From Paraburkholderia mimosarum LMG 23256 = NBRC 106338 (GTDB taxonomy: Bacteria; Pseudomonadota; Gammaproteobacteria; Burkholderiales; Burkholderiaceae), in the NCBI RefSeq assembly GCF_000739815.1, contig NZ_BBJJ01000027.1, forward strand, positions 33,670 to 97,669: a DNA stretch of 64,000 nucleotides, in the 5' to 3' direction. How positions within the stretch are numbered: the first letter of the stretch is position 1; each line of letters begins with the position of its first letter. A program made the translations under genes and the position numbers. Below, piece after piece: positions 24,188 to 32,330 of the stretch. Below the pieces are notes generated by a model. That model ran no database searches, had not been told where the DNA came from, and saw nothing but the letters and a program-made list of their open reading frames with translations.

Positions 24188-24214
24188 ATCTTTACAGTTT
24201 TCGGTTAGGGAACG

Positions 24215-24763
24215 TCAAAATGGGATGTCGTCATCGAGCGGATCGAAGCTACTACCCGACGGAGCACGCATGCCCGCGCCGCCACCCGCTGACGATTGCG
24301 GCGGACGTGCGCGTGTTCCCGTTGCCGGCGGCGTCTGACGCGGCTGCTCACGCGCAGGTTGCGGGTTGCGGCCCTGAGGCTCGCTCTCGAAGTCGTCGTA
24401 GCCGCCCGGTTCGCGTCGGCCGCCACCGTTGCGGCCGCCGAGCATCTGCATCTTGTCGGCGACGATTTCCGTCGAGTAACGATCGGTGCCGTCCTGCGCC
24501 TGCCACTTACGTGTGCGGATGCGCCCTTCGATGTAGACCGACGAGCCCTTCTTCAGGTGCTCGCTGACGATCTCCGCGAGACGGCCGAAAAACGAGACGC
24601 GATGCCACTCGGTCGCGTCCTTGAACTCGCCCGATGCCTTGTCCTTGTAGCGGTCCGTCGTCGCGAGCCGGATGTTGGCCACAGCGTCGCCGCTAGGCAA
24701 ATAACGCACTTCAGGGTCCGCGCCGAGATTGCCGACGAGGATGACCATATTGACTGATGCCAT
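24215..24763 (-). CDS. ssb: Single-stranded DNA-binding protein
   Basis: 182 aa. OB-fold start MASVNMVILVGNLGADPEVRY, TEWHRVSFFGRLAEIVSEHLKKGS and VYIEGRIRTRKWQ are typical; a Gly/Pro/Gln-rich linker leads to the acidic tip DPLDDDIPF used to recruit partner proteins. ATG at 24763 with AGGAG. Last gene of a three-gene leftward operon. Probably coats single strands during plasmid replication and transfer. Confidence 0.95.
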   Translation of the reverse strand: MASVNMVILVGNLGADPEVRYLPSGDAVANIRLATTDRYKDKASGEFKDATEWHRVSFFGRLAEIVSEHLKKGSSVYIEGRIRTRKWQAQDGTDRYSTEIVADKMQMLGGRNGGGRREPGGYDDFESEPQGRNPQPAREQPRQTPPATGTRARPPQSSAGGGAGMRAPSGSSFDPLDDDIPF

Positions 24764-24779
24764 GAGTTGAGTACTCCTT

Positions 24780-25592
24780 TTAACGTGTGATCGACCAGAG
24801 CCACTTGTCCCAGAGGACCTGCTGGCCGTTTTTCATGATGGGGCGCCCACTGTCAGTGAACGCCGGTACCTGGATCTTTTCGAGGCGTCTGACGGTCACG
24901 ACGTCGCCGACGCGGCAACCGCTTTGCGCAATCGCGTCCTTCAGGCCTTCGCCCTGCAAGGTGCGCTCGCCCGACAGCGTGTCGATGTGCATTGCAAACG
25001 ACGTATAGAACGGCTTGCCCTGCGGCTTGCGGCTCGGAAACTGCTCCTCGCCCCAGCCAAGCACCCGGCCTACCGTCGCTGCCCCGCGATCGTCGCGCCG
25101 AGGGACCCGCTCCCGCGGTTGCCGCGGCGCAGTGGCCACGTCGTGGGCATCGGCATGATCCGGCGCGTGACCGGCTATCTCATGAACGATCTCAGCGGCC
25201 GGCGCGCTGCGTGCCTGTGCCGTTGCGGCCATACCCTGGGCCTTGCCCTCTGCGCGGATCGCCGTGGCGATCGCGTCCTTCAGCGACGCGCGGTGCTCGC
25301 TCACGAGCGACCAGTGCGGCTCGGGTTCCGGCAGGATCTTGGTGCCGAAGCACGTATCGCGCGGCCCCTCCTCGAATGCCGGACTGAACTGCACGATGCA
25401 GTCACCCTCATCCACGAACAGATTGGGAACGCCGCAGATGAAGACGAACGTTTCGTTGGGCGCGCCCTGCCCGACCGTGCGGATTTCGGATGCACGGGGC
25501 CGCGACGGCGAAGGCCGCGCGGCGGGCGCAGCGACGGGAGGACGGGACGGAAAGAACTCCGCGAACGCGCGCAGAAGATGAATCGCAGCCAT
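24780..25592 (-). CDS. Hypothetical protein, 270 aa, in the ssb operon
   Basis: N-terminal FVFICGVPNLFVDEGDCIVQF and TCFGTKILPEPEPHWSLVSEH look like a folded beta-rich domain; a low-complexity linker follows (about 110-175); the C-terminus (PFYTSFAMHIDTLSGERTLQGEGLKDAIAQSGCRVGDVVTVRRLEK) resembles the small beta domain of conjugative DNA-processing proteins (weak). It is 16 bases upstream of ssb, suggesting a role with single-stranded DNA. ATG at 25592 with GGGAG. Confidence 0.7.
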   Translation of the reverse strand: MAAIHLLRAFAEFFPSRPPVAAPAARPSPSRPRASEIRTVGQGAPNETFVFICGVPNLFVDEGDCIVQFSPAFEEGPRDTCFGTKILPEPEPHWSLVSEHRASLKDAIATAIRAEGKAQGMAATAQARSAPAAEIVHEIAGHAPDHADAHDVATAPRQPRERVPRRDDRGAATVGRVLGWGEEQFPSRKPQGKPFYTSFAMHIDTLSGERTLQGEGLKDAIAQSGCRVGDVVTVRRLEKIQVPAFTDSGRPIMKNGQQVLWDKWLWSITR

Positions 25593-25602
25593 GATTGACT
25601 CC

Positions 25603-26034
25603 CTAGATCAGCGAACCAAAACAGAGGCGGCGCAGCTCCTCCAGATCGCGCGCAAGCAACGGCGTATCCAGGATCACCTGCTGCAGCGTCTCGGGATCAA
25701 TGCCGTTCACGCTACACACGTGCTCGTAGGGCAGCGCGCCGCTCCAGTAGCCCATGATCCAGCCAAGGGTTGCGCGATAGTCGTCAGCGTCGACTTTCAC
25801 GTTGCGCAGGCGCTCGCTGAGCATCGCAGCGCAGTCCATCAGGGACTCAGGCATGCGGTCGCCGCGGCGACTGTCGCGCGCGAGTGAGACGAGCGCATCG
25901 ATCATCGCCTCGCGAACGGACGCGCTCCAGTACTGCGGATCGGGGAGCGGGTCGGGTTTGGGTTGAACGACGAGCACCGGAGTGGCCTCGCCGCCGAAGA
26001 TGTCGAGCTGCCAGGCAGCGACGTCTCGTTTCAT
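25603..26034 (-). CDS. Hypothetical protein, 143 aa, in the ssb operon
   Basis: MKRDVAAWQLDIFGGEATPVLV followed by mostly helical sequence (SVREAMIDALVSLARDSRRG, LMDCAAMLSERLRNVKVDADDYRATLGWIMGYWSG). ATG at 26034 with GGAG and a structured leader. First gene of the operon with the 270-aa protein and ssb, 10-base gap. No family recognised. Confidence 0.7.
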   Translation of the reverse strand: MKRDVAAWQLDIFGGEATPVLVVQPKPDPLPDPQYWSASVREAMIDALVSLARDSRRGDRMPESLMDCAAMLSERLRNVKVDADDYRATLGWIMGYWSGALPYEHVCSVNGIDPETLQQVILDTPLLARDLEELRRLCFGSLI

Positions 26035-26150
26035 GGGATTGCTCCGGAATGGCCGGGCAATCGCACCCCTGGCCGGGAATGGATTCCCGGGCCGGGTAAA
26101 GGGAACACCGCGGCAAGCGCCGCGGTGCAGGGGATGGACAGGACCCTAGT
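26035..26150 (-). promoter_or_regulatory. Structured leader of the ssb operon (copy 9)
   Basis: Minus strand: hairpin 2 CACCGCGGC-GCUU-GCCGCGGUG (26106-26127), UUCCCUUUA, hairpin 3 with GGGAAU/AUUCCC, then GGAG before the ATG. No hairpin 1; the upstream gene ends just before, so it is intercistronic. Confidence 0.55.
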
Positions 26151-26505
26151 TGTGGGTACCTGTGCGCTTCAGGGGAATGACGACGGCCGATTTGGCGTAT
26201 TGCCGTGTCGGTGCCGACGCTTCAGGCTGTACAGCAGCAGCAGCAGCAGCAGCGGCAGCAGTCGCCTGCTTCTGTGCTTCCACAGCGGCAACGCGTTCTG
26301 CTTCGGCGCGGGCACGCTCGGCCTCGGCTTCAGCAGCTTCGAGCGCCTTGGCCTTGCGCTTGAGCGTCTGGACAAACTTGCCACCAACAGCGAGCGCCAG
26401 GAACAGGCTGACAAACATCGACATCGACGCGAGGTAGAGGACGAAGCACACGGCAACGAGTTTGCCGGGTGACTTGAGAACGTCCTTAATCAAAAGACTC
26501 AGCAT
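26146..26505 (-). CDS. Membrane-anchored coiled-coil protein with Ala tract, 119 aa
   Basis: A hydrophobic segment (LVAVCFVLYLASMSMFVSLFLALAVG, about 16-41) followed by an Ala/Glu/Lys/Arg-rich helix (KAKALEAAEAEAERARAEAERVAAVEAQKQ) and a poly-Ala tract, a TolA-like design. The Ala tract is coded by a CAG/CTG-type trinucleotide repeat around 26228-26250 and could vary in length. ATG at 26505 with GGAGAG; first gene of the leftward ssb-region run. Confidence 0.65.
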   Translation of the reverse strand: MLSLLIKDVLKSPGKLVAVCFVLYLASMSMFVSLFLALAVGGKFVQTLKRKAKALEAAEAEAERARAEAERVAAVEAQKQATAAAAAAAAAVQPEASAPTRQYAKSAVVIPLKRTGTHN

Positions 26506-26715
26506 TTTTCTCTCCAGAAAAATTGACGCACAAGGGAATGGCCAGGCGTTGCCTGGCGGTTTCGATGCCCGGATCGGGCAAGGAAATCCTGCGCGTAGCG
26601 CGTTCGCCGTGACCCGGATGAGGCCACCGCGATCGGACTCGCGAGACGGAGTGGAAAAGGAATGGGCAGCACGAGGACCGTGCGGCAGGTTCGATGCGTC
26701 AAGGACGCGGGGGAT
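26506..26715 (-). promoter_or_regulatory. Structured leader (copy 10)
   Basis: Minus strand: hairpin 1 GCGUC-CUU-GACGC (26696-26708), AUCGAACC (one base longer), hairpin 2 GCACGG...CGUGC, UUCCUUUUCC, an extra segment with GCGC hairpins, CCCGAUCCGGG, GCCAGGC/GCCUGGC, then GGAGAG before the ATG. The longest member of the family. Confidence 0.55.
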
Positions 26716-26797
26716 AGAGGCAGGTTACGGCAATTGCGCGCACAACGAAGGGCGAAATGATCGCGAATTCGGGGCAGCTTATGCCGAGGGACGGTCT

Positions 26798-26860
26798 CGT
26801 GCAGGCGCCTGCACGGCTTTTCCCGGAAAGCTGCACTTTTTGTTGAGCTTTTCGGTCCGC
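26798..26860 (+). repeat. Palindrome repeat block, copy 2
   Basis: CGTGCAGGCGCCTGCACG at 26798-26815 followed by the GCTTTTC / GGAAAGCT / AGCTTTTC arms, nearly identical to copy 1 at 3925. A TTGACT promoter follows about 80 bases later. Confidence 0.75.
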
Positions 26861-26894
26861 AACCGGACGCACAAACGGCGACGATCCCGGCGAC

Positions 26895-26921
26895 TTGACT
26901 TCGCGTGGCGTCTGACACACT
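26895..26921 (+). promoter_or_regulatory. Backbone promoter, TTGACT-N15-CACACT
   Basis: TTGACT 26895-26900, 15-base spacer, CACACT 26916-26921; about 30 bases upstream of the NERD gene start. Confidence 0.6.
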
Positions 26922-26952
26922 CGAATCACCCCAACTCTTTGAGCTCCAACAA

Positions 26953-27708
26953 ATGACCGCCTTTATCGTCCTCGCCATCCTTGCCTACATTGGCTACCGC
27001 TATTCGAAGCGTGGCGCCCGCCGCAAAACCGGCTGGCGATTCTTCGGTCCCGCCTACGTGCCGGACCGCGGCGAGCCGTTCGCACCGCCCGCCACACGCG
27101 CAAGCCAGCGCGGCGAGGCCGGGGAAGCCGCCGTGCATGCTGAACTGCACCGCGTGCTGACGTGGCTGTGCGGCGACGACTTTCATCTGCATGACGGGCC
27201 CGTGCTGATTGAGCATGCGCCTGGCACCGCGTTCCCCACCGCCGAAATCGACCACCTGGCCGTGACGCCGTTCGGGATATTCGTGATCGAAACGAAAAAC
27301 TGGACCGGGCGCATCGCCCACGGCGCGGGATACGACGACCTGGACGTGATCCGCCCGGACGGCACGCGCGAGACGCGACGCTCGCCGCTCGCGCAGAACC
27401 GCACCAAGGTCGCTTTTCTAAACGAGAAGCTGCCGCGCCTGTGGCGCATCGAAGGGCTCGGCGTGTTCGCCGCTGCTGCGTGCACACTCGATCGCGACCT
27501 TCCGCCCACCCTCCTCCACGTGAGCGAGCTGGCTTATTTCCTCAGAATGCGCCGCCACGAGTTCCTGCGCTCGGGCCAGAAACCCGTGAACGTCAAGACG
27601 GCGTGGGGCGCAATTATGCTCAATGCATCAATTAGCAAAACGAAGTTAGAGGAACACGTCAAAAGGTTAAGGGTAAACCCTAAAGTATGCCCGGTAGGTG
27701 CCGAATAA
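26953..27708 (+). CDS. NERD-domain (nuclease-related) membrane protein
   Basis: 251 aa. An N-terminal span (FIVLAILAYIGYRY) anchors a NERD domain: RGEAGEAAVHAEL, TAEIDHLAVTPFGIFVIETKNWTGRI holds the D-(E/x)-x-K-like nuclease core. NERD proteins are predicted nucleases of unclear substrate, often on plasmids. ATG at 26953 was chosen over an in-frame ATG at 26905 because the promoter -10 lies at 26916-26921. Active-site residues appear intact. Confidence 0.8.
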   Translation: MTAFIVLAILAYIGYRYSKRGARRKTGWRFFGPAYVPDRGEPFAPPATRASQRGEAGEAAVHAELHRVLTWLCGDDFHLHDGPVLIEHAPGTAFPTAEIDHLAVTPFGIFVIETKNWTGRIAHGAGYDDLDVIRPDGTRETRRSPLAQNRTKVAFLNEKLPRLWRIEGLGVFAAAACTLDRDLPPTLLHVSELAYFLRMRRHEFLRSGQKPVNVKTAWGAIMLNASISKTKLEEHVKRLRVNPKVCPVGAE

Positions 27709-27873
27709 GAGAGCACCCGATTGTGAAAGCTGTGTGTTTTTGATCGCCTTTCGAGCAAGTGTCGCCAAAAAGCACGCGTACCCTAGCTCTGTAACCGGGA
27801 CCGGCGCCCGCTCCGCGCCCGATCCGTTGCACGCGCAACGGACAACTCCTGAAACCAACACGAAGGAAAAAAA

Positions 27874-29115
27874 ATGACGAAGAAGAAGACGCCACCCGTT
27901 GATCCTGATTTCGACCCGACTGTCCCGGAGGACGGCGCCCTCGTTCCCGTCGGCGAGAGCATCGGGGATGTCTACAGCGTCCACCTGCCCTCGCGCGAGG
28001 AGATCTCGCAGGTCGCACGCGAGATGTTCGGCGGCAGGCTGCCTGACGAGATCATCCAGCAGCTGATGCAGATCAGCACCGATATCAACGAATCGGTGCG
28101 GCGCATCATGCACGAGCACATGGCACTCGGGTTCCGCTTTGGCGAGACCTTGAGGCTTTTGCAGACGGCTTATGCGCTGAGCTTTGGCGACACCCCGACC
28201 ACCACCACGCGGGCCTACACCGATGCGCTGTCCTATCTTGAGAGGCTGCATCGCATGTCGAAGTCGAAGATCCGCGTGCACCTGAAAGCCTACGCGCGTT
28301 TCCATGACAACAATGACGCCGTCGAATTCCTGCGGCTGACCGACATGCAGCTTCTGATCGTCAACGACATCGGCGACGACATCGTCGAGGCGATCATCGC
28401 GAAGAAGAAGAATGACCCGGAGATGTCGACGCGGGAGGTGAAGGAACTCATCGAGGTGCTGCGCCAGCAACAGGACCGCATTGCCGCCGACCAGGAACGA
28501 CTGGAAGCCGCCAACGACGAGTACGCGAGTCTGCTTGAGCAGTTCAACACGGCCAACCTTGAAGCCCAGCGCCTGCGGCAGGAAGTCGAGCGGGCGCGCG
28601 CGCATCAGACCGAGACGCAGGCCGCGAGCGACCGCCTGCAAAACGAACTTTCGCTGGTCGCGCAGAGCAAGAACGCCCTGCATCAGCAGTTGCACGAGAT
28701 GGAGCGCGAACTCGACGCTACGACCCGGCAGGTGACTGAACTTAAGACCCGCCCCCCGGCCCAGGACGATCCCCAGGTCAAGGAAGACCTGCGCCGGATG
28801 AGAGCGCATTACGACGACTTGATGAAGAAGTCGGACGAACTGGAAGATCAGATCGCCACGCGCACCAAGGAAGCTGAGCGTATCGCGGCGCAGCTTGACG
28901 CGAACGCCGCAGCGCTCGAGGCAAGCCAGCGGCTCGAACGCGAGATGAACGATCTGGTGCGGCGTTTCGGCGAGTTCGTGCAGGCATACCACAGTGTCCA
29001 GGTGATGTGCACCGCAGATGGCAACGCTGGCCGGTTCGCACCGGTTTTCGAGGCGCTGGGCGACCTCGTCGGGAAGTTCCACACCGAAATTATGGCTGCA
29101 CGCAAGGCGGCCTGA
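27874..29115 (+). CDS. Coiled-coil plasmid protein, 413 aa (KfrA-like in design)
   Basis: Residues about 30-170 are a folded helical domain (EEISQVAREMFGGRLPDEIIQQLMQISTDINESVRRI); from about 190 to 355 a long coiled coil rich in Gln, Glu and Arg; a short C-terminal domain follows (LVRRFGEFVQAYHSVQVM). Shape recalls KfrA-type DNA-binding coiled-coil proteins of plasmids, but no HTH is certain. ATG at 27874 with AAGGA. Could be a partition or nucleoid-associated factor (inference). Confidence 0.65.
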   Translation: MTKKKTPPVDPDFDPTVPEDGALVPVGESIGDVYSVHLPSREEISQVAREMFGGRLPDEIIQQLMQISTDINESVRRIMHEHMALGFRFGETLRLLQTAYALSFGDTPTTTTRAYTDALSYLERLHRMSKSKIRVHLKAYARFHDNNDAVEFLRLTDMQLLIVNDIGDDIVEAIIAKKKNDPEMSTREVKELIEVLRQQQDRIAADQERLEAANDEYASLLEQFNTANLEAQRLRQEVERARAHQTETQAASDRLQNELSLVAQSKNALHQQLHEMERELDATTRQVTELKTRPPAQDDPQVKEDLRRMRAHYDDLMKKSDELEDQIATRTKEAERIAAQLDANAAALEASQRLEREMNDLVRRFGEFVQAYHSVQVMCTADGNAGRFAPVFEALGDLVGKFHTEIMAARKAA

Positions 29116-29158
29116 TCCGGCGGGGCACGGGGCCGTGGCCCGCTTGAGGCCACACGAG

Positions 29159-30388
29159 ATGACATACGTTGAGAAACACAGAAAAAACACAAAAATGCAA
29201 ACGACACACAACCGGCCGAAAACCGTCGACGATTACAAGGCCATCACGCGGCTGCACGTGCCGCGCTGGATCGCGCAGCGCATCCTGGCGGTCAATTACG
29301 ATCTGGTCGAGCACATCAAGCACGTGCTGGTCAAAGAGCCATCCTTCAATGAGATCTATGGGGTCGACTCCCGGGAGATCGATCATCTGGTGCAAAACGC
29401 GGTCTCCTATCGCAACCTGTTGGGTACGCCGTTCCTCATCCTCGCGCCGTCGCTGCCGACGATCGAGGACTGGCGGTGCTTATTTGACGACACGCCGACG
29501 ACGCTAACCGTCGATACGCTGCGCAGAAAGATGCCGCCGCTGCGCTCGCCGTTCACCACCCAGGCGATCCAGCATCACAACCGGCAGTTCCTCGACCTGG
29601 TGCAGTCCGTCGCGAACACGACCGTGCTGAGCGCGCCGTTGCTCGCCATGTCCCCCGACGTCGCCCAGTATCTCGGCGCCCTTCCCGGCTACAAGTTCCG
29701 CACGGCACTTGAGCGTATCGGCGACCTGCCGCTTTTCCGGTGGCGCTTCGTCAGCCCCGCTTTCTGGTTCGAGTTCACGGCCAACGAGCTTAACGTCGAC
29801 CAGGTTGCCCACCACATCATGGCGACGACGCCGTACCGCGCGGGCGAGCTGCCCCATACCGCGAACTGGACGGAGCTGCGCCTCGGGCGCGAGACCCACG
29901 AAATGTACGCGGCGGCGCTCATGGCACACGGCTGCCGGGCGAGCACGGCCTCGAACCTCTTTGGACTGCCGCAAAGCAAGACACGCCAGATGTACATGGA
30001 CATCCACGGCAAGCGCTCCCCCTGCGGCAATCAGCCCAATTCGGTCCAATGGTCCGTTGAGCGGCCGCAGCAGCGCCTGCATTCGACGGTATTCATCTGG
30101 CTGTATCGCTCCGCGCTGGAAATGGGCGCCAACTCGCCCCAGGCGCTCATCGCCTCCGCAGACCTGTACAACCAGCTTTTCGCGGACCGCGCGCTGCTCG
30201 CCACCGATCGCGGCTTCAACCTGACGCGCGCGATGGCGGCCGACGCGCGACTGTCCATGGCCCCGTGCAGGGCGTGTCGCACGCACTACATCGTGTCGAA
30301 CAACGAGTCGAAGATCGAGATGCAGCACAGCTTCCATTGCCCGGCGTGCAGCAACGGCCTCGGCACGCGCGGCAAGGGAGCGAAATGA
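29159..30388 (+). CDS. FlhC-like transcriptional regulator
   Basis: 409 aa. The C-terminal half matches FlhC: AHGCRASTASNLFGLPQSKTRQMYMDIHGKRSPCGNQPNS then HSTVFIWLYRSA, and a four-Cys zinc site CRACRTHYIV...HCPAC at the end. FlhC proper is about 190 aa and works with FlhD; here an N-terminal domain of about 200 residues is added and no FlhD is near. Start taken at ATG 29159 with GAGG; ATG 29195 is possible. It may regulate plasmid genes. It heads three overlapping or closely spaced genes. Confidence 0.75.
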   Translation: MTYVEKHRKNTKMQTTHNRPKTVDDYKAITRLHVPRWIAQRILAVNYDLVEHIKHVLVKEPSFNEIYGVDSREIDHLVQNAVSYRNLLGTPFLILAPSLPTIEDWRCLFDDTPTTLTVDTLRRKMPPLRSPFTTQAIQHHNRQFLDLVQSVANTTVLSAPLLAMSPDVAQYLGALPGYKFRTALERIGDLPLFRWRFVSPAFWFEFTANELNVDQVAHHIMATTPYRAGELPHTANWTELRLGRETHEMYAAALMAHGCRASTASNLFGLPQSKTRQMYMDIHGKRSPCGNQPNSVQWSVERPQQRLHSTVFIWLYRSALEMGANSPQALIASADLYNQLFADRALLATDRGFNLTRAMAADARLSMAPCRACRTHYIVSNNESKIEMQHSFHCPACSNGLGTRGKGAK

Positions 30389-30567
30389 TGCACATCGGCG
30401 AGGAACGTTTGGACCTGCCCGCGGGCATGGTCGTCTTCAGCGCCGATGGTTCAGCGCAGTTCGGCTGGCAGCATCCCGAAACCGGTGCGTACTACGCGGA
30501 GGACGACGGGCACTGCATCATTGACGCGGTAGGCGGCGTGCAGTGGCACGCTGGCTCGATGCACTGA
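30385..30567 (+). CDS. Small hypothetical protein, 60 aa
   Basis: MMHIGEERLDLPAGMVVFSADGSAQFGWQHPETGAYYAEDDGHC... ATG at 30385 overlaps the FlhC-like stop and has GGGAG upstream. Sequence looks like a small beta-rich domain. Function unknown. Confidence 0.6.
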   Translation: MMHIGEERLDLPAGMVVFSADGSAQFGWQHPETGAYYAEDDGHCIIDAVGGVQWHAGSMH

Positions 30568-30580
30568 GAGGAGTGCTGCG

Positions 30581-30946
30581 ATGGACGATCTCGCCTGGAT
30601 GGTTCGCGACAGCACATCGGCCTGGCTTCGCGGTTACGGCGACCTGCGCTTCGACCGGTACGAGAGCTTCTATCGCAACGCGCGCACTGCGGACGGCTCA
30701 GGTTGCGACCTCGAACAAATCAACGAGGAATACGGGCAGTGGGTGAACGAGCGCCCTGGCAGGCTCGTCCACCTGCTCAACCGGCCACTCATCGGCCGTG
30801 CGCTGGTCGGGTTTTTCGCCGTGTGGGTCGCGGCCCAGGCCCTCCCTCACGCGGCGGGGCTCGCGCCACGATCGACCGCGGTATTGCTTGGAGTCGCGTT
30901 CGTCGGTCTGCGCGTCTTCCATCGAAAACGGCGCAAGTCCGGCTAA
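30581..30946 (+). CDS. Hypothetical protein with two C-terminal membrane spans, 121 aa
   Basis: Soluble N-terminus (MDDLAWMVRDSTSAWLRGYGDLRFDRYESFY...) and spans at about 71-88 (LIGRALVGFFAVWVAAQAL) and 96-111 (STAVLLGVAFVGLRVF), ending HRKRRKSG. ATG at 30581 with GGAG. Last gene of the rightward run from the FlhC-like gene. Confidence 0.65.
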   Translation: MDDLAWMVRDSTSAWLRGYGDLRFDRYESFYRNARTADGSGCDLEQINEEYGQWVNERPGRLVHLLNRPLIGRALVGFFAVWVAAQALPHAAGLAPRSTAVLLGVAFVGLRVFHRKRRKSG

Positions 30947-31062
30947 TCGATGCACCGTGCATGAAATCCGTCCTGTGCGGCGGGTTTCTTATGCTCCCAC
31001 TTAAAGAACTTCCGGATTCTTTCCGTTACCGCTAGAGTGCGCCGCTCAGCCGCTGCGGTGAC

Positions 31063-31089
31063 TTGACTTCGCGCAGGGCCTGGCAAACT
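31063..31089 (+). promoter_or_regulatory. Backbone promoter, TTGACT-N15-CAAACT
   Basis: TTGACT 31063-31068, 15-base spacer, CAAACT 31084-31089, about 55 bases before the CAP lipoprotein gene. Confidence 0.6.
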
Positions 31090-31142
31090 GGTATCAGGCT
31101 CGCGCGAGGGGCGCGGCTTCAAACCAAAAGGAACTTGATTTC

Positions 31143-32168
31143 ATGAACAACAAGAAGAATTTCCCGGCTCTTACGGCTCTCTCCTTCGCGGCCGCGCTCA
31201 TGCTTGCAGCGTGCGGCGGCGGTGGCGGTGGCGGCAGCAGCGGTAGCAGCAGCAACAACAGCGGCGGCACTTCGTCGTCCGGTGGTACGTCGAGTTCGGG
31301 CAGCCAAACAGTCACAGGCACGCAAACGACGCCGCAATACGCAGCTAACACCGCGCAACTTGCGATGTTTAATCAGGTGAACGCCTACCGGCAGCAATGC
31401 GGTTTCCCGGCAGTTCAGCAAAACACGGTTCTCGATCAAGCTGCGCAAGGGCATGCGACGTGGGAAGGGCTGAACAACACGGTGGCCGACAACGAAACGG
31501 CTGGACAGCAAGGCTTTACCGGCGTGAGCTACCTTGATCGTGCCGTGCATTTCGGATTTCCGTCTGGCGCAATTGGCGCGGGCGTGAGCGCGGCCTACTA
31601 CACCACAACGAATACTTCCGAAACGCAGTACGGCCAGACGTTGGTGAACGAATGGATTTCGACCGTGTATCACTCGCAGGCCATCTTGACGCCGGTTACG
31701 ACGATTGGCATTGGCGAGTATGAGACCGCGTTCAACGGTTCGCCGGAAGTGTGGGGCTCGATGAGCCTGCTGAATACTAAAATGCAGCAACTCACCACGA
31801 GCGGACCCATTACGTTCCCGTGCCAAGGCACGACGGGCGTTCCGTACAAAGCTGTTTCGGAAAATCCGACGCCGCCCAATACTTCGGGTCCGTGGGGCAC
31901 GCCGGTTGTTGTCATGGGCAATGCGACTGATACGATTGTGCTGACCTCGGGCACGATGACGGACCCGTCCGGCAACGTTATCAATCTGCAATTGCTCTAT
32001 TCGGCCAATGATCCGAACAAGCTGACGCAGCCGTACGCAGCGGTCGCTTATCCGGCAACGCCTTTGGCTCCGAACACCACGTACACGGTATCGGTGTCCG
32101 GCACGGTGAACGGCAACACCTTCACCAAGCCGCCGTTCACGTTCACGACCGGGAACATCGTCGGGTAA
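31143..32168 (+). CDS. CAP/SCP-domain lipoprotein
   Basis: 341 aa. Signal peptide with lipobox (LMLAACGGGG), then a Gly/Ser-rich linker (to about 60), then a CAP (SCP/PR-1) domain: LAMFNQVNAYRQQCG, QAAQGHATWEGLNN and VNEWISTVYHSQAIL. The C-terminal about 90 residues form an Ig-like beta domain (PNTTYTVSVSGTVNG). Presumably on the cell surface. It is monocistronic with its own promoter and terminator. Confidence 0.85.
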   Translation: MNNKKNFPALTALSFAAALMLAACGGGGGGGSSGSSSNNSGGTSSSGGTSSSGSQTVTGTQTTPQYAANTAQLAMFNQVNAYRQQCGFPAVQQNTVLDQAAQGHATWEGLNNTVADNETAGQQGFTGVSYLDRAVHFGFPSGAIGAGVSAAYYTTTNTSETQYGQTLVNEWISTVYHSQAILTPVTTIGIGEYETAFNGSPEVWGSMSLLNTKMQQLTTSGPITFPCQGTTGVPYKAVSENPTPPNTSGPWGTPVVVMGNATDTIVLTSGTMTDPSGNVINLQLLYSANDPNKLTQPYAAVAYPATPLAPNTTYTVSVSGTVNGNTFTKPPFTFTTGNIVG

Positions 32169-32194
32169 CGAAAGCGATCACTCCGCCTGATAAG

Positions 32195-32224
32195 AAGCCC
32201 CACATTTGCGTGTGGGGCTTTTTG
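32195..32224 (+). terminator. Terminator of the CAP lipoprotein gene
   Basis: 10-bp stem AAGCCCCACA/TGTGGGGCTT with a 6-base loop and a T-rich tail. Confidence 0.9.
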
Positions 32225-32330
32225 TTTGGTTCCTCAGTCAACAAGATCTTCCCCCTGGCGTCAGTCCCTTTGTTCATTCACGCGACGGCCCCAAAAACGC
32301 CCCACTCGCTTTGCGCGCGTGGGCCGTTTC

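Noticed and set aside
26221..26255. Short-period repeat considered as a CRISPR-like or iteron array
   Set aside because: It is an in-frame GCA/GCC trinucleotide run coding poly-Ala; no spacers.
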